Below are positions 35,144 to 44,373 of a DNA stretch of 64,000 nucleotides, one piece after another. Each line of letters opens with the position of its first letter. The stretch's first letter is position 1. A program made the position numbers and the translations under genes. The notes under the pieces were generated by a model that was not told the DNA's origin, ran no database searches, and saw nothing but the letters and a program-made list of their open reading frames with translations. This DNA is from Paracoccus chinensis (GTDB lineage Bacteria; Pseudomonadota; Alphaproteobacteria; Rhodobacterales; Rhodobacteraceae): NCBI RefSeq assembly GCF_900102885.1, contig NZ_FNGE01000008.1, positions 62,001-126,000 of the forward strand, given 5' to 3'.

Positions 35144-36282
35144 CGGATCGTCCCCCGCACGCTGGTTTCATAAGGATAGCGCGCGTGGTGGCGCGCCCGG
35201 ATGATCAGGACGAACAGCGCCACGGCGCCGATCTGGTGGGCCAGCGCCTCGGGCAGGGGCGCGCCATGCATGACGGTGACGATGCCCAGCACGATCTGGA
35301 AGGCCACGGCGGCGATCATCACCGTGAAGGCCCCGCGCGTGACCGGATGGGGCGAGCGGCGCGCCCGCAGCCAGACCACGACGGCGAAGATCGCCAGCAG
35401 GTAGGCCACCATCCTGTGCGTGAACTGCACCGTGGCCGCGTTCTCGAAGAAATTGCGCCAGCCAAGCGCGGGAGCCCAGATGGCGTCGGGGATCCACTCG
35501 CCACCCATCGTCGGCCAGCCGGTATACTGCCGCCCGGCGTCGATCCCCGCGACCAGCGCGCCGATCAGGATCTGCACGAAGGACAGGTGCATCAGGCCCG
35601 TGGTCATCGAGAACAGCTTGGGCTCGCCCGCGCGGCGCGCCCGTATCAGCTGCGCCTCGGGGCGGCCGAGGTGGAACACATACCAGGCGATCAGCCCGAG
35701 AATGGCGAAGGCCAACCCCAGATGCGTCGCAAGGCGATAGGAGGCGACCGAGGTCATCCCCTCGACCAGCCCCGAGGCGACCATCCACCAGCCGATGGCG
35801 CCCTGCAGTGCGCCCAGGGCGCCAAGCGTCAGCAGCCGCGGCGTCCAGCCCGGCGGGATGCGCTTCGTCAGCCAGAAGAACAGGAAGCCCACGGCCCAGA
35901 CGAGGCCCACCGCGCGGCCCAGCTGCCGGTGGCTCCATTCCCACCAGTAGATGCGCTTGAACCCGGAAAGGTCCATCGTCGGGTTTTCCTCGCGGAACTG
36001 CGGGATCTGCTGGTATTTCGCGAACTCCGCCTCCCATGCCGCCTGGCTGCTGGGGGGTAGCGCGCCGGTCACGGGCTTCCATTCGGTGATTGACAGGCCC
36101 GAGCCGGTCAGCCGCGTGGCCCCGCCCAGCGCGATCATCGCCATGACCATGACAAACAGGACGACCAGCCAGACCCGGATCGCGCCGCGCGCCCCCTTGG
36201 GCGCGGTGTCGATCAGATTGACAACGGGTCGGGCGGCAGGCGTCGCGGTGGACACCTCCTCGAAAATCGGGCGCTTGGCCAT
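35140..36282 (-). CDS. ctaA: Heme A synthase (CtaA/COX15)
   Basis: 380 residues with eight membrane segments in two four-helix halves. It oxidises heme O to heme A for cytochrome aa3 oxidase in the inner membrane. Conserved pieces are ALGGATRLTGSGLSITEWKP (54-73), YWWEWSHRQLGRAVG, THLGLAF and QFTHRMVAYLL; the His residues bind heme. The ATG at 36282 gives the usual cytoplasmic N-terminus; the open frame extends further without support. trmJ is 75 bp upstream on the same strand. The other cta genes are elsewhere. Confidence 0.94.
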   Translation of the reverse strand: MAKRPIFEEVSTATPAARPVVNLIDTAPKGARGAIRVWLVVLFVMVMAMIALGGATRLTGSGLSITEWKPVTGALPPSSQAAWEAEFAKYQQIPQFREENPTMDLSGFKRIYWWEWSHRQLGRAVGLVWAVGFLFFWLTKRIPPGWTPRLLTLGALGALQGAIGWWMVASGLVEGMTSVASYRLATHLGLAFAILGLIAWYVFHLGRPEAQLIRARRAGEPKLFSMTTGLMHLSFVQILIGALVAGIDAGRQYTGWPTMGGEWIPDAIWAPALGWRNFFENAATVQFTHRMVAYLLAIFAVVVWLRARRSPHPVTRGAFTVMIAAVAFQIVLGIVTVMHGAPLPEALAHQIGAVALFVLIIRARHHARYPYETSVRGTIR

Positions 36283-36357
36283 GTCGGGCCCCTTCGGTGT
36301 TCGCTTGCAGTCGCTTGCGGGACGCGGCCCGGACATTGGCCGTCCGGCCCGCAAAGG

Positions 36358-37113
36358 TCAATCGGCGCGGGTCTTCCAGGTCAGCTGCCGCAGCATCCCG
36401 TGCAGGATCTGCACGTCGGCGCGGGTCAGCGGCAGGCGCGACCACAGGTTCCGCAGCGTCAGCCGCATGGGCGCGGCCTTCTCGGGCGGAAAGAAGAACC
36501 GCGCCTCGGTCAGCTTCTCCTCCCAATGGTCGGCGAGCTTCTCGATTTCCAGCCGCGTGGCGGGCACCTCGCCCGGCGGGCGCTTGGCGGCGGGCGCGGG
36601 CTGTGCGGGCAGCGCGTCGCGGCCCCATTCGTAGCCCATGAGCAGCACGGCCTGCGCGAGGTTCAGCGAGGGGAAATCCGGGTTCACCGGCACCGTCACG
36701 ATGGCATTGGCCCGCGCGATGTCGTCGTTTTCCAGCCCCGCCCGTTCCGGCCCGAAGATCAGGCCGACGCGATGCCCCTCGGCCGCCAGCCCGCGCGCCT
36801 CGGCCATTGCGGTGGCGGGCGTATGCACGGGCTTGGTCAACTCGCGCCCCCGGGCGGTGGTGGCATAGGCGTGATCGACGTCGAACATCGCCTCGGCCAG
36901 CGTCGGGAAGACGCGGGCGCGGTCCAGCACCTGCCCCGCCGCGCCCGAGGCCATTGCCACGGCGCGCGGGTTGGGCCAGCCGTCGCGCGGATCGACCAGC
37001 CGCATCTCGGTCAGGCCGAAGTTCAGCATCGCGCGGGCGGCGGCCCCGATGTTCTCGCCCATCTGCGGGCGCACGAGGATGACGACGGGTTGCAGCACAG
37101 AGGTCTCGGTCAT
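36358..37113 (-). CDS. trmJ: tRNA (cytidine/uridine-2'-O-)-methyltransferase TrmJ
   Basis: 251 residues of the SpoU (SPOUT) superfamily. It 2'-O-methylates residue 32 of tRNA. N-terminal VRPQMGENIGAAARAMLNFG (14-33) is motif 1, LIFGPERAGLENDDI motif 2 with the SAM knot, and VPVNPDFPSLNLAQAVLLMGYEW motif 3. A C-terminal extension (about 90 residues) is the TrmJ tRNA-binding part. It lies 75 bp before ctaA and divergent from the thiE-like gene across a repeat element. Confidence 0.92.
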   Translation of the reverse strand: MTETSVLQPVVILVRPQMGENIGAAARAMLNFGLTEMRLVDPRDGWPNPRAVAMASGAAGQVLDRARVFPTLAEAMFDVDHAYATTARGRELTKPVHTPATAMAEARGLAAEGHRVGLIFGPERAGLENDDIARANAIVTVPVNPDFPSLNLAQAVLLMGYEWGRDALPAQPAPAAKRPPGEVPATRLEIEKLADHWEEKLTEARFFFPPEKAAPMRLTLRNLWSRLPLTRADVQILHGMLRQLTWKTRAD

Positions 37114-37173
37114 GCGCCGCCCCTAACGCGCAGCGGCGCCACGGGCAAGCGGGCGGGCAGGCGGACGTGTTCC

Positions 37174-37258
37174 TCTTCTTCGTGGAAATATCCCGGGCTG
37201 GCGAACGCCCGGAAAACAGTCCGGTCGGCTGTTTTCAGTGAGCCAGGGGCAGAGCCCC
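37174..37258 (+). repeat. Dispersed intergenic element, copy B
   Basis: TCTTC at 37174 and core ATATCCCGGG at 37188-37197, the same 14-base offset as in copies A and C. Stem 1 is GAAAACAG (37212-37219) with CTGTTTTC (37229-37236). Stem 2 is GGGGC-AGA-GCCCC (37246-37258). It lies between divergent trmJ and the thiE-like gene, 72 bp before the latter's ATG. Confidence 0.65.
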
Positions 37259-37330
37259 GGTCCGACGCCCCCCTTCCCCGCGCGGCGTCCCTGCGGTATC
37301 CCGATCCACTGCCACGAAAGGGATCATGCC

Positions 37331-37939
37331 ATGACCGAGGACGCGCCGCAGCTTTACCTGATCGCCCCCGCGCTGATCCCGGCGTCCGAACTCGGGCCGC
37401 GGCTTTCGGCGGTGCTGGACGCTCATCCCGTTGCCTGCCTGCGCCTGCCGGGCGCGGGGGACGAGACGGAACTGGGCCGCATTGCCGACCTTGCCCGCGA
37501 CATCGCGCACGCCCGAGACGTGGCGGTGGTGATCGAGGATCATGTGGCGCTGGCCCTGCGCCATGGCCTCGATGGCGTCCACCTAACCAGCGGCGCCCGC
37601 GCCGTGCGGCACGCGCGCAAGGAACTGGGCGCGGATGCCATCGTCGGCGCCTTCTGCGGCGGCTCGCGGCACGAGGGGATGAACGCGGGCGAGGCGGGGG
37701 CAGACTACGTCTCCTTCGGTCCCTGCGGTCCGACCGCCCTGGGCTTGGGCGAGCCTGCCGACCTCGACCTCTTCCAGTGGTGGTCCGAGATGATCGAGGT
37801 GCCCGTCGTGGCCGAGGGCGCGCTGGACGCAGCCCTTGTCCGCCAGCTCTGGACCGTCGCCGACTTCATTGCCATCGGCCCCGAGATCTGGTCGGCCGAG
37901 GACCCCGCCGCCGCCCTGTCGGCGCTGTGGGGCGCTTAA
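37331..37939 (+). CDS. ThiE-like thiamine phosphate synthase family protein
   Basis: 202 residues, TIM-barrel of the TenI/ThiE group. It shows VVIEDHVALALRHGLDGVHLT (middle barrel strands) and IVGAFCGGSRHEGMNAGEAGADYVSFGPC, the ThiE phosphate-loop region. ThiE joins HMP-PP and thiazole phosphate. Some canonical residues (the usual LIINDR stretch) are changed to VVIEDH, so it may be a TenI-like paralogue. No other thi gene is near. The ATG at 37331 has AAGGGATC upstream. Confidence 0.75.
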   Translation: MTEDAPQLYLIAPALIPASELGPRLSAVLDAHPVACLRLPGAGDETELGRIADLARDIAHARDVAVVIEDHVALALRHGLDGVHLTSGARAVRHARKELGADAIVGAFCGGSRHEGMNAGEAGADYVSFGPCGPTALGLGEPADLDLFQWWSEMIEVPVVAEGALDAALVRQLWTVADFIAIGPEIWSAEDPAAALSALWGA

Positions 37940-37998
37940 CCCGGCGTCCCTGGCGGCGCAGTCTTGCCGAGAACCGCGCGCCGCCCTAAAGCGCGGGC

Positions 37999-39558
37999 AT
38001 GACCCAGCACCAGCGCCTGCTCATCATCGACTTCGGCTCTCAGGTCACGCAGCTCATCGCGCGTCGGCTTCGCGAGCTCAACGTGTTCTGCGAAATCCGC
38101 CCCTATCAGGCGGTGACCGATGCCGAACTGCGCGCCGACCCGCCGCAGGCCGTGATCCTGTCGGGCGGCCCCGACAGCGTCACGCGCGAGGGCAGCCCCC
38201 GTGCCCCGCAGGCGCTGTTCGACCTCGGTATCCCTGTCTTCGGCATCTGCTACGGCCAGCAGACAATGATGCAGCAGCTGGGCGGCCGTGTCGAAGCCGG
38301 GCACCATGCCGAATACGGCCGCGCCTTCATCGCCCCTGCGCCGGGCCATACCGGCGACGGCATCTTCGCGGGCCTGTTCGCTGACGGGCGCGAGGAAGTC
38401 TGGATGAGCCACGGCGACCGCGTCACCGCGCTGGCGCCCGGCTTCGAGGTCATCGGCACCTCGCCCAACGCGCCCTTCGCCATGATCGCGGATGAGTCGC
38501 GCCGCTTCTATGCCGTGCAGTTCCACCCCGAGGTGCACCACACCCCGAACGGCCGCACCATGCTGGAGAACTTCCTGCGCCTTGCGGGTTTCACCGGCGA
38601 CTGGACCATGGCCGGCTATCGCGCCGAGGCCGTGCGCCGCATCCGCGAGCAGGTGGGCGATGCCAAGGTGATCTGCGGCCTTTCGGGCGGCGTGGATTCC
38701 TCGGTCGCGGCCGTCCTGATCCACGAGGCGATCGGCGACCAGCTGACCTGCGTCTTCGTGGACCACGGCCTTCTGCGGCTGGGCGAGGCCGAAGAGGTCG
38801 TGACCATGTTCCGCGACCACTACAACATCCCGCTGATCCACGCGGACAAATCCGAGCTGTTCCTGGGCGAACTGGAGGGCGTCAGCGATCCCGAGGTCAA
38901 GCGCAAGACCATCGGCCGCCTGTTCATCGACGTGTTCCAGAAGCACGCGGCCGAGATCGGCGGGGCCGAGTTCCTGGCGCAGGGGACGCTTTATCCCGAC
39001 GTGATCGAATCGGTCAGCTTCTCCGGCGGCCCCTCGGTCACGATCAAGTCGCACCACAACGTGGGCGGGTTGCCCGAGAAGATGGGCCTCAAGCTGGTCG
39101 AGCCCTTGCGCGAACTGTTCAAGGACGAGGTCCGCGCCCTCGGCCGCGAACTCGGCCTGCCCGACCGCTTCATCGGCCGCCACCCCTTCCCCGGCCCCGG
39201 CCTTGCCATCCGCTGCCCCGGCGAGATCACGCGCGAGAAGCTGGACATCCTGCGCAAGGCCGACGCGGTCTACATCGACCAGATTCGCCGCCACGGCCTT
39301 TACGACGAGATCTGGCAGGCCTTCGTCGCGATCCTGCCGGTCCGCACCGTGGGCGTCATGGGCGACGGACGCACCTATGACTTCGCCTGTGCGCTGCGGG
39401 CCGTGACCTCGGTCGATGGGATGACGGCGGACTACTATCCCTTCACGCACGAATTCCTGGGCGAGACCGCCACGCGGATCATCAACGAGGTCAAGGGCAT
39501 AAACCGGGTGACTTACGACATTACGTCAAAGCCGCCGGGCACGATCGAGTGGGAGTGA
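37999..39558 (+). CDS. guaA: GMP synthase (glutamine-hydrolysing)
   Basis: 519 residues, full length. It converts XMP to GMP. The N-terminal GATase has Cys84 in FGICYGQQ and the His/Glu pair in FHPEVHH. The ATP pyrophosphatase has the P-loop LSGGVDSS (near 228-235) and VDHGLLR. The C-terminal dimerisation domain ends [10 protein letters not shown], the hallmark GMP-binding tail. It stands alone; guaB is not in the window. Confidence 0.97.
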   Translation: MTQHQRLLIIDFGSQVTQLIARRLRELNVFCEIRPYQAVTDAELRADPPQAVILSGGPDSVTREGSPRAPQALFDLGIPVFGICYGQQTMMQQLGGRVEAGHHAEYGRAFIAPAPGHTGDGIFAGLFADGREEVWMSHGDRVTALAPGFEVIGTSPNAPFAMIADESRRFYAVQFHPEVHHTPNGRTMLENFLRLAGFTGDWTMAGYRAEAVRRIREQVGDAKVICGLSGGVDSSVAAVLIHEAIGDQLTCVFVDHGLLRLGEAEEVVTMFRDHYNIPLIHADKSELFLGELEGVSDPEVKRKTIGRLFIDVFQKHAAEIGGAEFLAQGTLYPDVIESVSFSGGPSVTIKSHHNVGGLPEKMGLKLVEPLRELFKDEVRALGRELGLPDRFIGRHPFPGPGLAIRCPGEITREKLDILRKADAVYIDQIRRHGLYDEIWQAFVAILPVRTVGVMGDGRTYDFACALRAVTSVDGMTADYYPFTHEFLGETATRIINEVKGINRVTYDITSKPPGTIEWE

Positions 39559-39653
39559 CCGCGTACTGACGCGGACAAGCGGACATGGCCGGGATCTGTC
39601 CAACATTCCTTGGCGGATGATTGGCAAACACCCGTTCTTGTGCATGATCCGAG

Positions 39654-39667
39654 GGAACAAGTGTTCC
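39654..39667. promoter_or_regulatory. Palindrome upstream of the secreted Cys-rich protein gene
   Basis: GGAACA-AG-TGTTCC (39654-39667) is a perfect 6+6 inverted repeat, 15 bp before the ATG at 39682. GTTC-N6-GAAC overlaps it on the right (39663-39676). It could be an operator. It resembles the Gram-positive SOS box, but that is not expected in this group. Confidence 0.4.
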
Positions 39668-39681
39668 ATCGAGAACCGATC

Positions 39682-40497
39682 ATGCGCAGATTGCAAGTCC
39701 TTCTTTTCGCCTTGAGCCTGCCTTTTTCGGCAGTTCCTGCCCATGCCGCCGAGGCCCTGTGCGAGATCACGGCCAAGGGGGAACGCGTGGACGGCCCCTG
39801 TCGATTCTCGGCCCGCCGCGGCGGCAGCTTCGACATCGCCATGATGGATGAGCGCATGATGGGCGGCGCGACCTCGCTGTCGCTGGATGTCGTCGGCCCC
39901 GGCATGGGCGAGGTGCGCGGCCTGACGCCCTTCGGCGTTCGGTCCCGCTGGGGCGAGGCGCGGCGAATGGCTCAGGACCGGGCCTGCTGGCGCGGCGCGG
40001 ATTTCACCATCTGCGTCCGTGCCCTGGACAACGCCACCTCCGACGCCGGAAACAAGGGCGGCGTGTTCGTCGGCCGCTGCCACATGGAAGGCTGCACCTG
40101 GCTCAGCCAGTCCCCTGCCCGCGAGATCGGACAGGGCAGCGCGGCTGTCCCCGGCCGGCGCGTCGAATCCACCGTGACCGTGGCGCAAAGTGAACATTCC
40201 GGCGGCCTTTACCCGACCTCCGCTCCTGATGGGCTGGCCTGGTCCAGGCCCCACAACGTCCAGTTCTTCTGCTCGCCCGCGCGCCCTGCATTCCAGACTG
40301 ACGACGGAAGCTGGCTGGTCCTGCCCCTGCCCGAGGTCTACGGCGCGACGGAAAGCGTTACGCGGCAATACCTGCGCGCCTGCCATCCCGGCGCCGGGAC
40401 GGGCGACCCTTACGAGAGTCCGAAGGCCCTTGGCTATTCCGCCGGCATGCCGCAGCAGGACAGCTATCCCGATTTCGATGCCCTGATCCGGGGCTGA
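39682..40497 (+). CDS. Secreted cysteine-rich protein of unknown function
   Basis: 271 residues with a Sec signal peptide (RRLQVLLFALSLPFSAVPAHA, cleavage after AHA at about 22). The mature part has eight cysteines (27, 40, 102, 111, 133, 138, 197, 234), an even number suited to disulfides in the periplasm or outside. No known motif is recognised. It follows guaA by 123 bp and is probably separately transcribed, with a palindrome directly upstream. The ATG at 39682 is chosen because it begins the signal peptide. Confidence 0.72.
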   Translation: MRRLQVLLFALSLPFSAVPAHAAEALCEITAKGERVDGPCRFSARRGGSFDIAMMDERMMGGATSLSLDVVGPGMGEVRGLTPFGVRSRWGEARRMAQDRACWRGADFTICVRALDNATSDAGNKGGVFVGRCHMEGCTWLSQSPAREIGQGSAAVPGRRVESTVTVAQSEHSGGLYPTSAPDGLAWSRPHNVQFFCSPARPAFQTDDGSWLVLPLPEVYGATESVTRQYLRACHPGAGTGDPYESPKALGYSAGMPQQDSYPDFDALIRG

Positions 40498-40518
40498 TCG
40501 CCACGAAGGAGAATGCCC

Positions 40519-40884
40519 GTGTCAGCCTGCGCCTGCGGCCACCACCACGCCCACCATGACTGCGGCCGCCCCGACCCGGTCGGAGCCCAGGTCGCGCTGT
40601 CGGGAGAGATCACCTGCGCCGACATGGGCCAGCTCATGGCCCTTCTGACGCATGTCGAGGCCCATGTCGCCGCCAGCCGCGCCGAGCCGGGATGCCTTTT
40701 CTTCGAGATCGCGCAGACGGACGACCCGCTGGTCTGGCGCGTCGAGGAACTGTTCCGCGACGCGGCCGCGCTGGAAGCCCATCGCGCCCGCACCAAGGCA
40801 AGCTCCTGGGCCGCCGCGACCTCCGGCATTCCCCGGCAGATCCGCGAGATCATGGCCGAGAATGACGTGGTGCCCGCTGGCTGA
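40519..40884 (+). CDS. Antibiotic biosynthesis monooxygenase (ABM) domain protein with a Cys/His-rich leader
   Basis: 121 residues from GTG 40519. AAGGAG (40506-40511) is 7 bases from GTG 40519 but only 1 base from ATG 40513, so GTG is preferred. The body is a dimeric ABM/YgiN fold: LMALLTHVEAHVAASRAEPG, CLFFEIAQTDDPLVWRVEEL and DAAALEAHRART. Such proteins are cofactor-free quinol or heme-type monooxygenases. The N-terminal leader SACACGHHHAHHDCG carries three Cys and five His within 15 residues, a probable metal-binding tail. It lies 21 bp after the Cys-rich secreted protein gene and may be cotranscribed. Confidence 0.75.
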   Translation: MSACACGHHHAHHDCGRPDPVGAQVALSGEITCADMGQLMALLTHVEAHVAASRAEPGCLFFEIAQTDDPLVWRVEELFRDAAALEAHRARTKASSWAAATSGIPRQIREIMAENDVVPAG

Positions 40885-40912
40885 GGCCTGACAGGCATAT
40901 GCCCTGTAAGGC

Positions 40913-40933
40913 GGGCGCGCAGCACGCGCGCCT
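40913..40933. terminator. Stem-loop between the ABM gene and corC
   Basis: GCGCGC (40915-40920) and GCGCGC (40926-40931) pair with a 5-base loop and are extended by GG/CT. It sits between convergent genes. Confidence 0.45.
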
Positions 40934-40946
40934 CGCCGCCGTCGGA

Positions 40947-41903
40947 TCAGGCGATGGTTCCGCCCTCGGCCGTGCCGGGAAGGCGCAGGCGGACGCGCTT
41001 GATCCGCCGGGCGTCCGCGTCCACCACCTCGAACTGGACGCCGCTGTCGTCGGTCACGACCTCTCCCCTGACGGGCACATGACCCGCCAGCATGAAGATC
41101 AGGCCGCCCAGCGTGTCGATCTCTTCCTCGTAGACGCCGCTGATCAGCTTGACGCCGATCTCGGCCTCCACCCGGTCGATGGGCGCGCGGGCCAGGACAA
41201 GCCACTGGCCAGGGCGTTCCTGCACCCACAGCCCGTCCTCGCTTTCGTCATGCTCGTCGTCGATCTCGCCGATGACCTGCTCGATCAGGTCCTCGATCGT
41301 GACCAGCCCGTCCACCCCGCCGTATTCGTCGATCACCAGCGCCATGTGGATGCGCTTCTGCTGCATCTGCTGCAGCAGCGCGCCGATGGGCATCGAGCCC
41401 GGAACGTAAAGCAGCGGCCGCAGCAGGGGACGCAGCGCGAAACGTGGCGCGCCCTTGGGGGCGAAGCCGTGCTTGAGCGCCAGATCCTTCAGATGGATCA
41501 ACCCCAGCGGCTGGTCCAGGTTGCCGCGATAGACCGGGACGCGGGAGTAACCATGCTCGCGGAAGACCTCGACCAGTTCGGGCAGGCCGACGGTCACCGG
41601 GACCGCCACGATGTCGGTCTTGGTCACGGCCACGTCGTCCACGGACATGCGGCGCAGGTTGAGGATGCTGGGCGCCTCGGCCGAGGTCGCGGCCTCCATC
41701 ATGCTGTCCGGGGCGTCCTCGGGCTCGGAGGCCAGCGGTCCCAGCGTCCTGAGGATGCGGCCTAGGAAGCCACGGGCGGGTGGATCGGGGGTCTCAGGAG
41801 GCGGGGCTTCCCACTCTGCAAGAGGATGGGAATGGAGGGTCCTGTTCGGACTGGGAGGTTCGGCGTCGCCTGAAGCTTCGCCGGGACTCTGGGGATCGTT
41901 CAT
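40947..41903 (-). CDS. corC: CorC/HlyC-type CBS-domain protein
   Basis: 318 residues, cytoplasmic. Two CBS domains span about 65-185 (MSVDDVAVTKTDIVAVPV and RVPVYRGNLDQPLGLIHLKD). MALVIDEYGGVDGLVTIEDL is the second CBS signature, and a C-terminal transporter-associated domain (LVLARAPIDRVEAEIGVKL) follows. CorC is linked to magnesium/cobalt efflux. It is the last gene of the phoH-ybeY-corC block, 5 bp after ybeY. The N-terminal 55 residues are Pro-rich. Confidence 0.9.
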   Translation of the reverse strand: MNDPQSPGEASGDAEPPSPNRTLHSHPLAEWEAPPPETPDPPARGFLGRILRTLGPLASEPEDAPDSMMEAATSAEAPSILNLRRMSVDDVAVTKTDIVAVPVTVGLPELVEVFREHGYSRVPVYRGNLDQPLGLIHLKDLALKHGFAPKGAPRFALRPLLRPLLYVPGSMPIGALLQQMQQKRIHMALVIDEYGGVDGLVTIEDLIEQVIGEIDDEHDESEDGLWVQERPGQWLVLARAPIDRVEAEIGVKLISGVYEEEIDTLGGLIFMLAGHVPVRGEVVTDDSGVQFEVVDADARRIKRVRLRLPGTAEGGTIA

Positions 41904-41908
41904 GGGAC

Positions 41909-42430
41909 TCAGTGCTCTCGGTAAGGGTCCGGAATGCCGAGGCTGGCGAGAATCGAACGCTCGGCATCCTCCATGGTTTCCGCGTCGGCATCCGCCTCGT
42001 GGTCGTAGCCGGCCAGGTGCAGGATCGCGTGGACCAGAAGATGGGTGACGTGGTCGGCGAAGGGCTTTCCCTGCGCCTCGGCCTCGGCCTTGCAGGTGTC
42101 GAAGCTGATGGCGATGTCGCCCAGCTCGTCCGTGTCGGGCGGCACCGGCACCTCGCCAGGCGCGCGGGGCGCGGGCTCGACCGAGGGCCAGCTGAGCACG
42201 TTGGTGGGCTTGGCCTTGCCCCGGAAATGGTCGTTCAACGCGGCGATGCGAGTATCGTCGCAGCCCATTACCACGATCTCGACCGTGTCGATGCCCAGAT
42301 GGCGGGTCGCAGCCGCCGCTGCCCGCTCGGCCATGCCCTGCAGGTCGACGTCCAGCCAGCGCTCGTCCTCGATGACGATATCGACGGGGTCGGGCTCGGG
42401 CAGGGTGTCAGGGTTGGACAGGTCAGACAT
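41909..42430 (-). CDS. ybeY: Endoribonuclease YbeY
   Basis: 173 residues. The zinc motif HAILHLAGYDH (134-144, His134, His138, His144) is intact. YbeY acts in 16S rRNA 3' maturation and ribosome quality control. NDHFRGKAKPTNVLSWP (66-82) is the conserved central region. The ATG at 42430 overlaps the end of phoH by 8 bp, which supports this start over an upstream one at 42535. Confidence 0.93.
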   Translation of the reverse strand: MSDLSNPDTLPEPDPVDIVIEDERWLDVDLQGMAERAAAAATRHLGIDTVEIVVMGCDDTRIAALNDHFRGKAKPTNVLSWPSVEPAPRAPGEVPVPPDTDELGDIAISFDTCKAEAEAQGKPFADHVTHLLVHAILHLAGYDHEADADAETMEDAERSILASLGIPDPYREH

Positions 42431-43541
42431 CGCGCGACCCCTCAGGGCCGCGGCGCCAGTCGCGGCGGGGGGGATAGCTGCCATAGCCCTGTGCAGGGCG
42501 GTCATCGCTGCCGCTGGCCTCGTCGTCCGCGTCATAGGCCTGGATGATGCGCGCGACCAGCGGGTGACGCACCACGTCCGAAGCGGTGAAGTAGCTGAAC
42601 GAAATCCCCGGCACGCCCGCGAGGATGCGTTCCGCGTCGCGCAGGCCCGACTGGACGCCGCGCGGCAGGTCCACCTGGGTGCGGTCGCCGGTGATGACCA
42701 TGCGCGAGCCCTCGCCCAGACGAGTCAGGAACATCTTCATCTGCATGGTGGTCGCGTTCTGCGCCTCGTCCAGCACCACGAAGGCATTCGCCAGCGTCCG
42801 GCCCCGCATGAAGGCGAGCGGCGCGATCTCGATCCGCTTTTCCTCCATCAGCTTCTGCATCTGGCGCGCGGGCAGGAAGTCGTTCAGCGCGTCATACAGC
42901 GGCTGCATGTAGGGATCGACCTTCTCCTTCATGTCGCCGGGCAGGAAGCCCAGCCGTTCGCCCGCTTCGACGGCGGGGCGCGACAGGATGATGCGGTCCA
43001 CATGGCCGTCGATCAGCATGGTGACGCCGACGGCGACGGCCAGATAGGTCTTGCCCGTGCCCGCCGGTCCAATCCCGAAGGCAAGTTCGTTGGCAAAGAG
43101 CGAGCGGACATAATCGCGCTGCGCCTCGGTGCGCGGCTCGACGATCTTCTTGCGGGTCCGCAGCTCGACCTTGCCCTGGCCGAACATCTCGAGCTGCTGG
43201 GCGGGCGTGGCGGCAGGGCCATCACCGTCGGTGCCCATGCGCAGGGCCGATTCGACCTCGGTCAGTTCGACCGCGCGGCCCTGCTCCAGGCGCGCGTAAA
43301 GGCCGCGCAGGATCTGCGCCGCCTCGGCCTGCGCCTCGGCCGGGCCCACGACGGACAGCTGGTTGCCGCGCCGCAGGACATGGACCCCCAGCGCCTGTTC
43401 GATCCGGGCCAGGTGGCGGTCATGGGGGCCGCACAGGTCCATGAGCAGGCGGTTGTCGGGAAACTCAAGCAGGGTCTCGCCCGCTGCGGCGGAAGGGTTT
43501 GTCGGGGTCAGACCCACTGCGTCCTCGTCTGTGGCTTGCAT
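42423..43541 (-). CDS. phoH: PhoH family ATPase (PhoL type)
   Basis: 372 residues. An N-terminal KH-like region (about 25-90) precedes the P-loop GPAGTGKT (158-165). Walker B is VVLDEAQN and SRMVITGDRTQVDLP the sensor region. It is an RNA-helicase-like ATPase that works with YbeY in RNA processing. It overlaps ybeY by 8 bp. The start at 43541 gives normal family length. mlaF ends 67 bp upstream on the same strand. Confidence 0.93.
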   Translation of the reverse strand: MQATDEDAVGLTPTNPSAAAGETLLEFPDNRLLMDLCGPHDRHLARIEQALGVHVLRRGNQLSVVGPAEAQAEAAQILRGLYARLEQGRAVELTEVESALRMGTDGDGPAATPAQQLEMFGQGKVELRTRKKIVEPRTEAQRDYVRSLFANELAFGIGPAGTGKTYLAVAVGVTMLIDGHVDRIILSRPAVEAGERLGFLPGDMKEKVDPYMQPLYDALNDFLPARQMQKLMEEKRIEIAPLAFMRGRTLANAFVVLDEAQNATTMQMKMFLTRLGEGSRMVITGDRTQVDLPRGVQSGLRDAERILAGVPGISFSYFTASDVVRHPLVARIIQAYDADDEASGSDDRPAQGYGSYPPRRDWRRGPEGSRDV

Positions 43542-43608
43542 TCATGTTGCAGGCGGGGGTGGGCGAAGGCAAGCCTCGGGCCACAAATGTGCGGAGGCTC
43601 GGTAACGC

Positions 43609-44373
43609 TCATCCTCGCGGCCCGGTTGCGGCGCGCGGACCCCAGTCCAGCGGCTCGCCCTGCACAAAGGCGCGCAGCACCGGATCGTCGGCCTTGTCCA
43701 TCTGCGCGACGGGTCCCTGCCAGCGCAGCCGGCCATGATCCAGCAGTGCCACGCGGTCGGCGATGGTCCGCACGCTGGTCATGTCATGAGTGATGGTCAC
43801 GGCGGTCGCGCCCGTCTCGGTCACGATGTCGCGGATCAGGCGGTTGATCGCGGCGGCCCGCTGGGGGTCCAGGCCGGTGGTCGGCTCGTCGAAGAAGATC
43901 ACCTTGGGGTCGGCGGCGATGGCGCGGGCCAGACCCACGCGCTTGCGCATCCCCCCTGACAGGTCGGCGGGCATCCGGTCCGCGACCTCGGGGCCGAGAC
44001 CCACGCGGGCCAGCCGCTCGACCGCGCGGGTGCGAGCCTGGACAGCGGGCATTGCCCGCAGCAGGCGGAAGGCCACGTTGCGCCAGACGGGCAGACTGTC
44101 GAACAGCGCGGCATTCTGGAACAGCATCCCGAAGTCGCGCATGAACCGCGCGCGCACGGCGGCCGAGGCAGGCTCGCCGTCCAGCAGGACTTCGCCCGCG
44201 TCGGCGCTTTCCAGCCCCAGGATCGTGCGCAGCAGTACCGACTTGCCGGTGCCCGAGCCGCCGATCACGACAAGGCTCTCGCCCCGCGCGACGGTCAGGT
44301 CCACGCCGTCCAGCACCTTCTGAGGCCCGAAGGACTTGCAAAGGCCGCGCGTCTCGATCACCGGCGCGCTCAT
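43609..44373 (-). CDS. mlaF: MlaF-type ABC transporter ATPase
   Basis: 254 residues. Walker A GGSGTGKS (about 38-45), FGMLFQNAALFDSLPVWRNV with the Q-loop, signature LSGGMRKR, Walker B KVIFFDEPTTGLDP and switch ITHDMTS. The group moves phospholipids between the two membranes together with MlaE. It overlaps mlaE by 4 bp (ATGA). MlaD, MlaC and MlaA are not adjacent, which is less usual than the E. coli order. Confidence 0.88.
   Translation of the reverse strand: MSAPVIETRGLCKSFGPQKVLDGVDLTVARGESLVVIGGSGTGKSVLLRTILGLESADAGEVLLDGEPASAAVRARFMRDFGMLFQNAALFDSLPVWRNVAFRLLRAMPAVQARTRAVERLARVGLGPEVADRMPADLSGGMRKRVGLARAIAADPKVIFFDEPTTGLDPQRAAAINRLIRDIVTETGATAVTITHDMTSVRTIADRVALLDHGRLRWQGPVAQMDKADDPVLRAFVQGEPLDWGPRAATGPRG

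Noticed and set aside
39654..39676. SOS box (GAAC-N4-GTTC)
   Set aside because: That form is the Gram-positive LexA site. Alphaproteobacterial LexA uses GTTC-N7-GTTC, which is not present.
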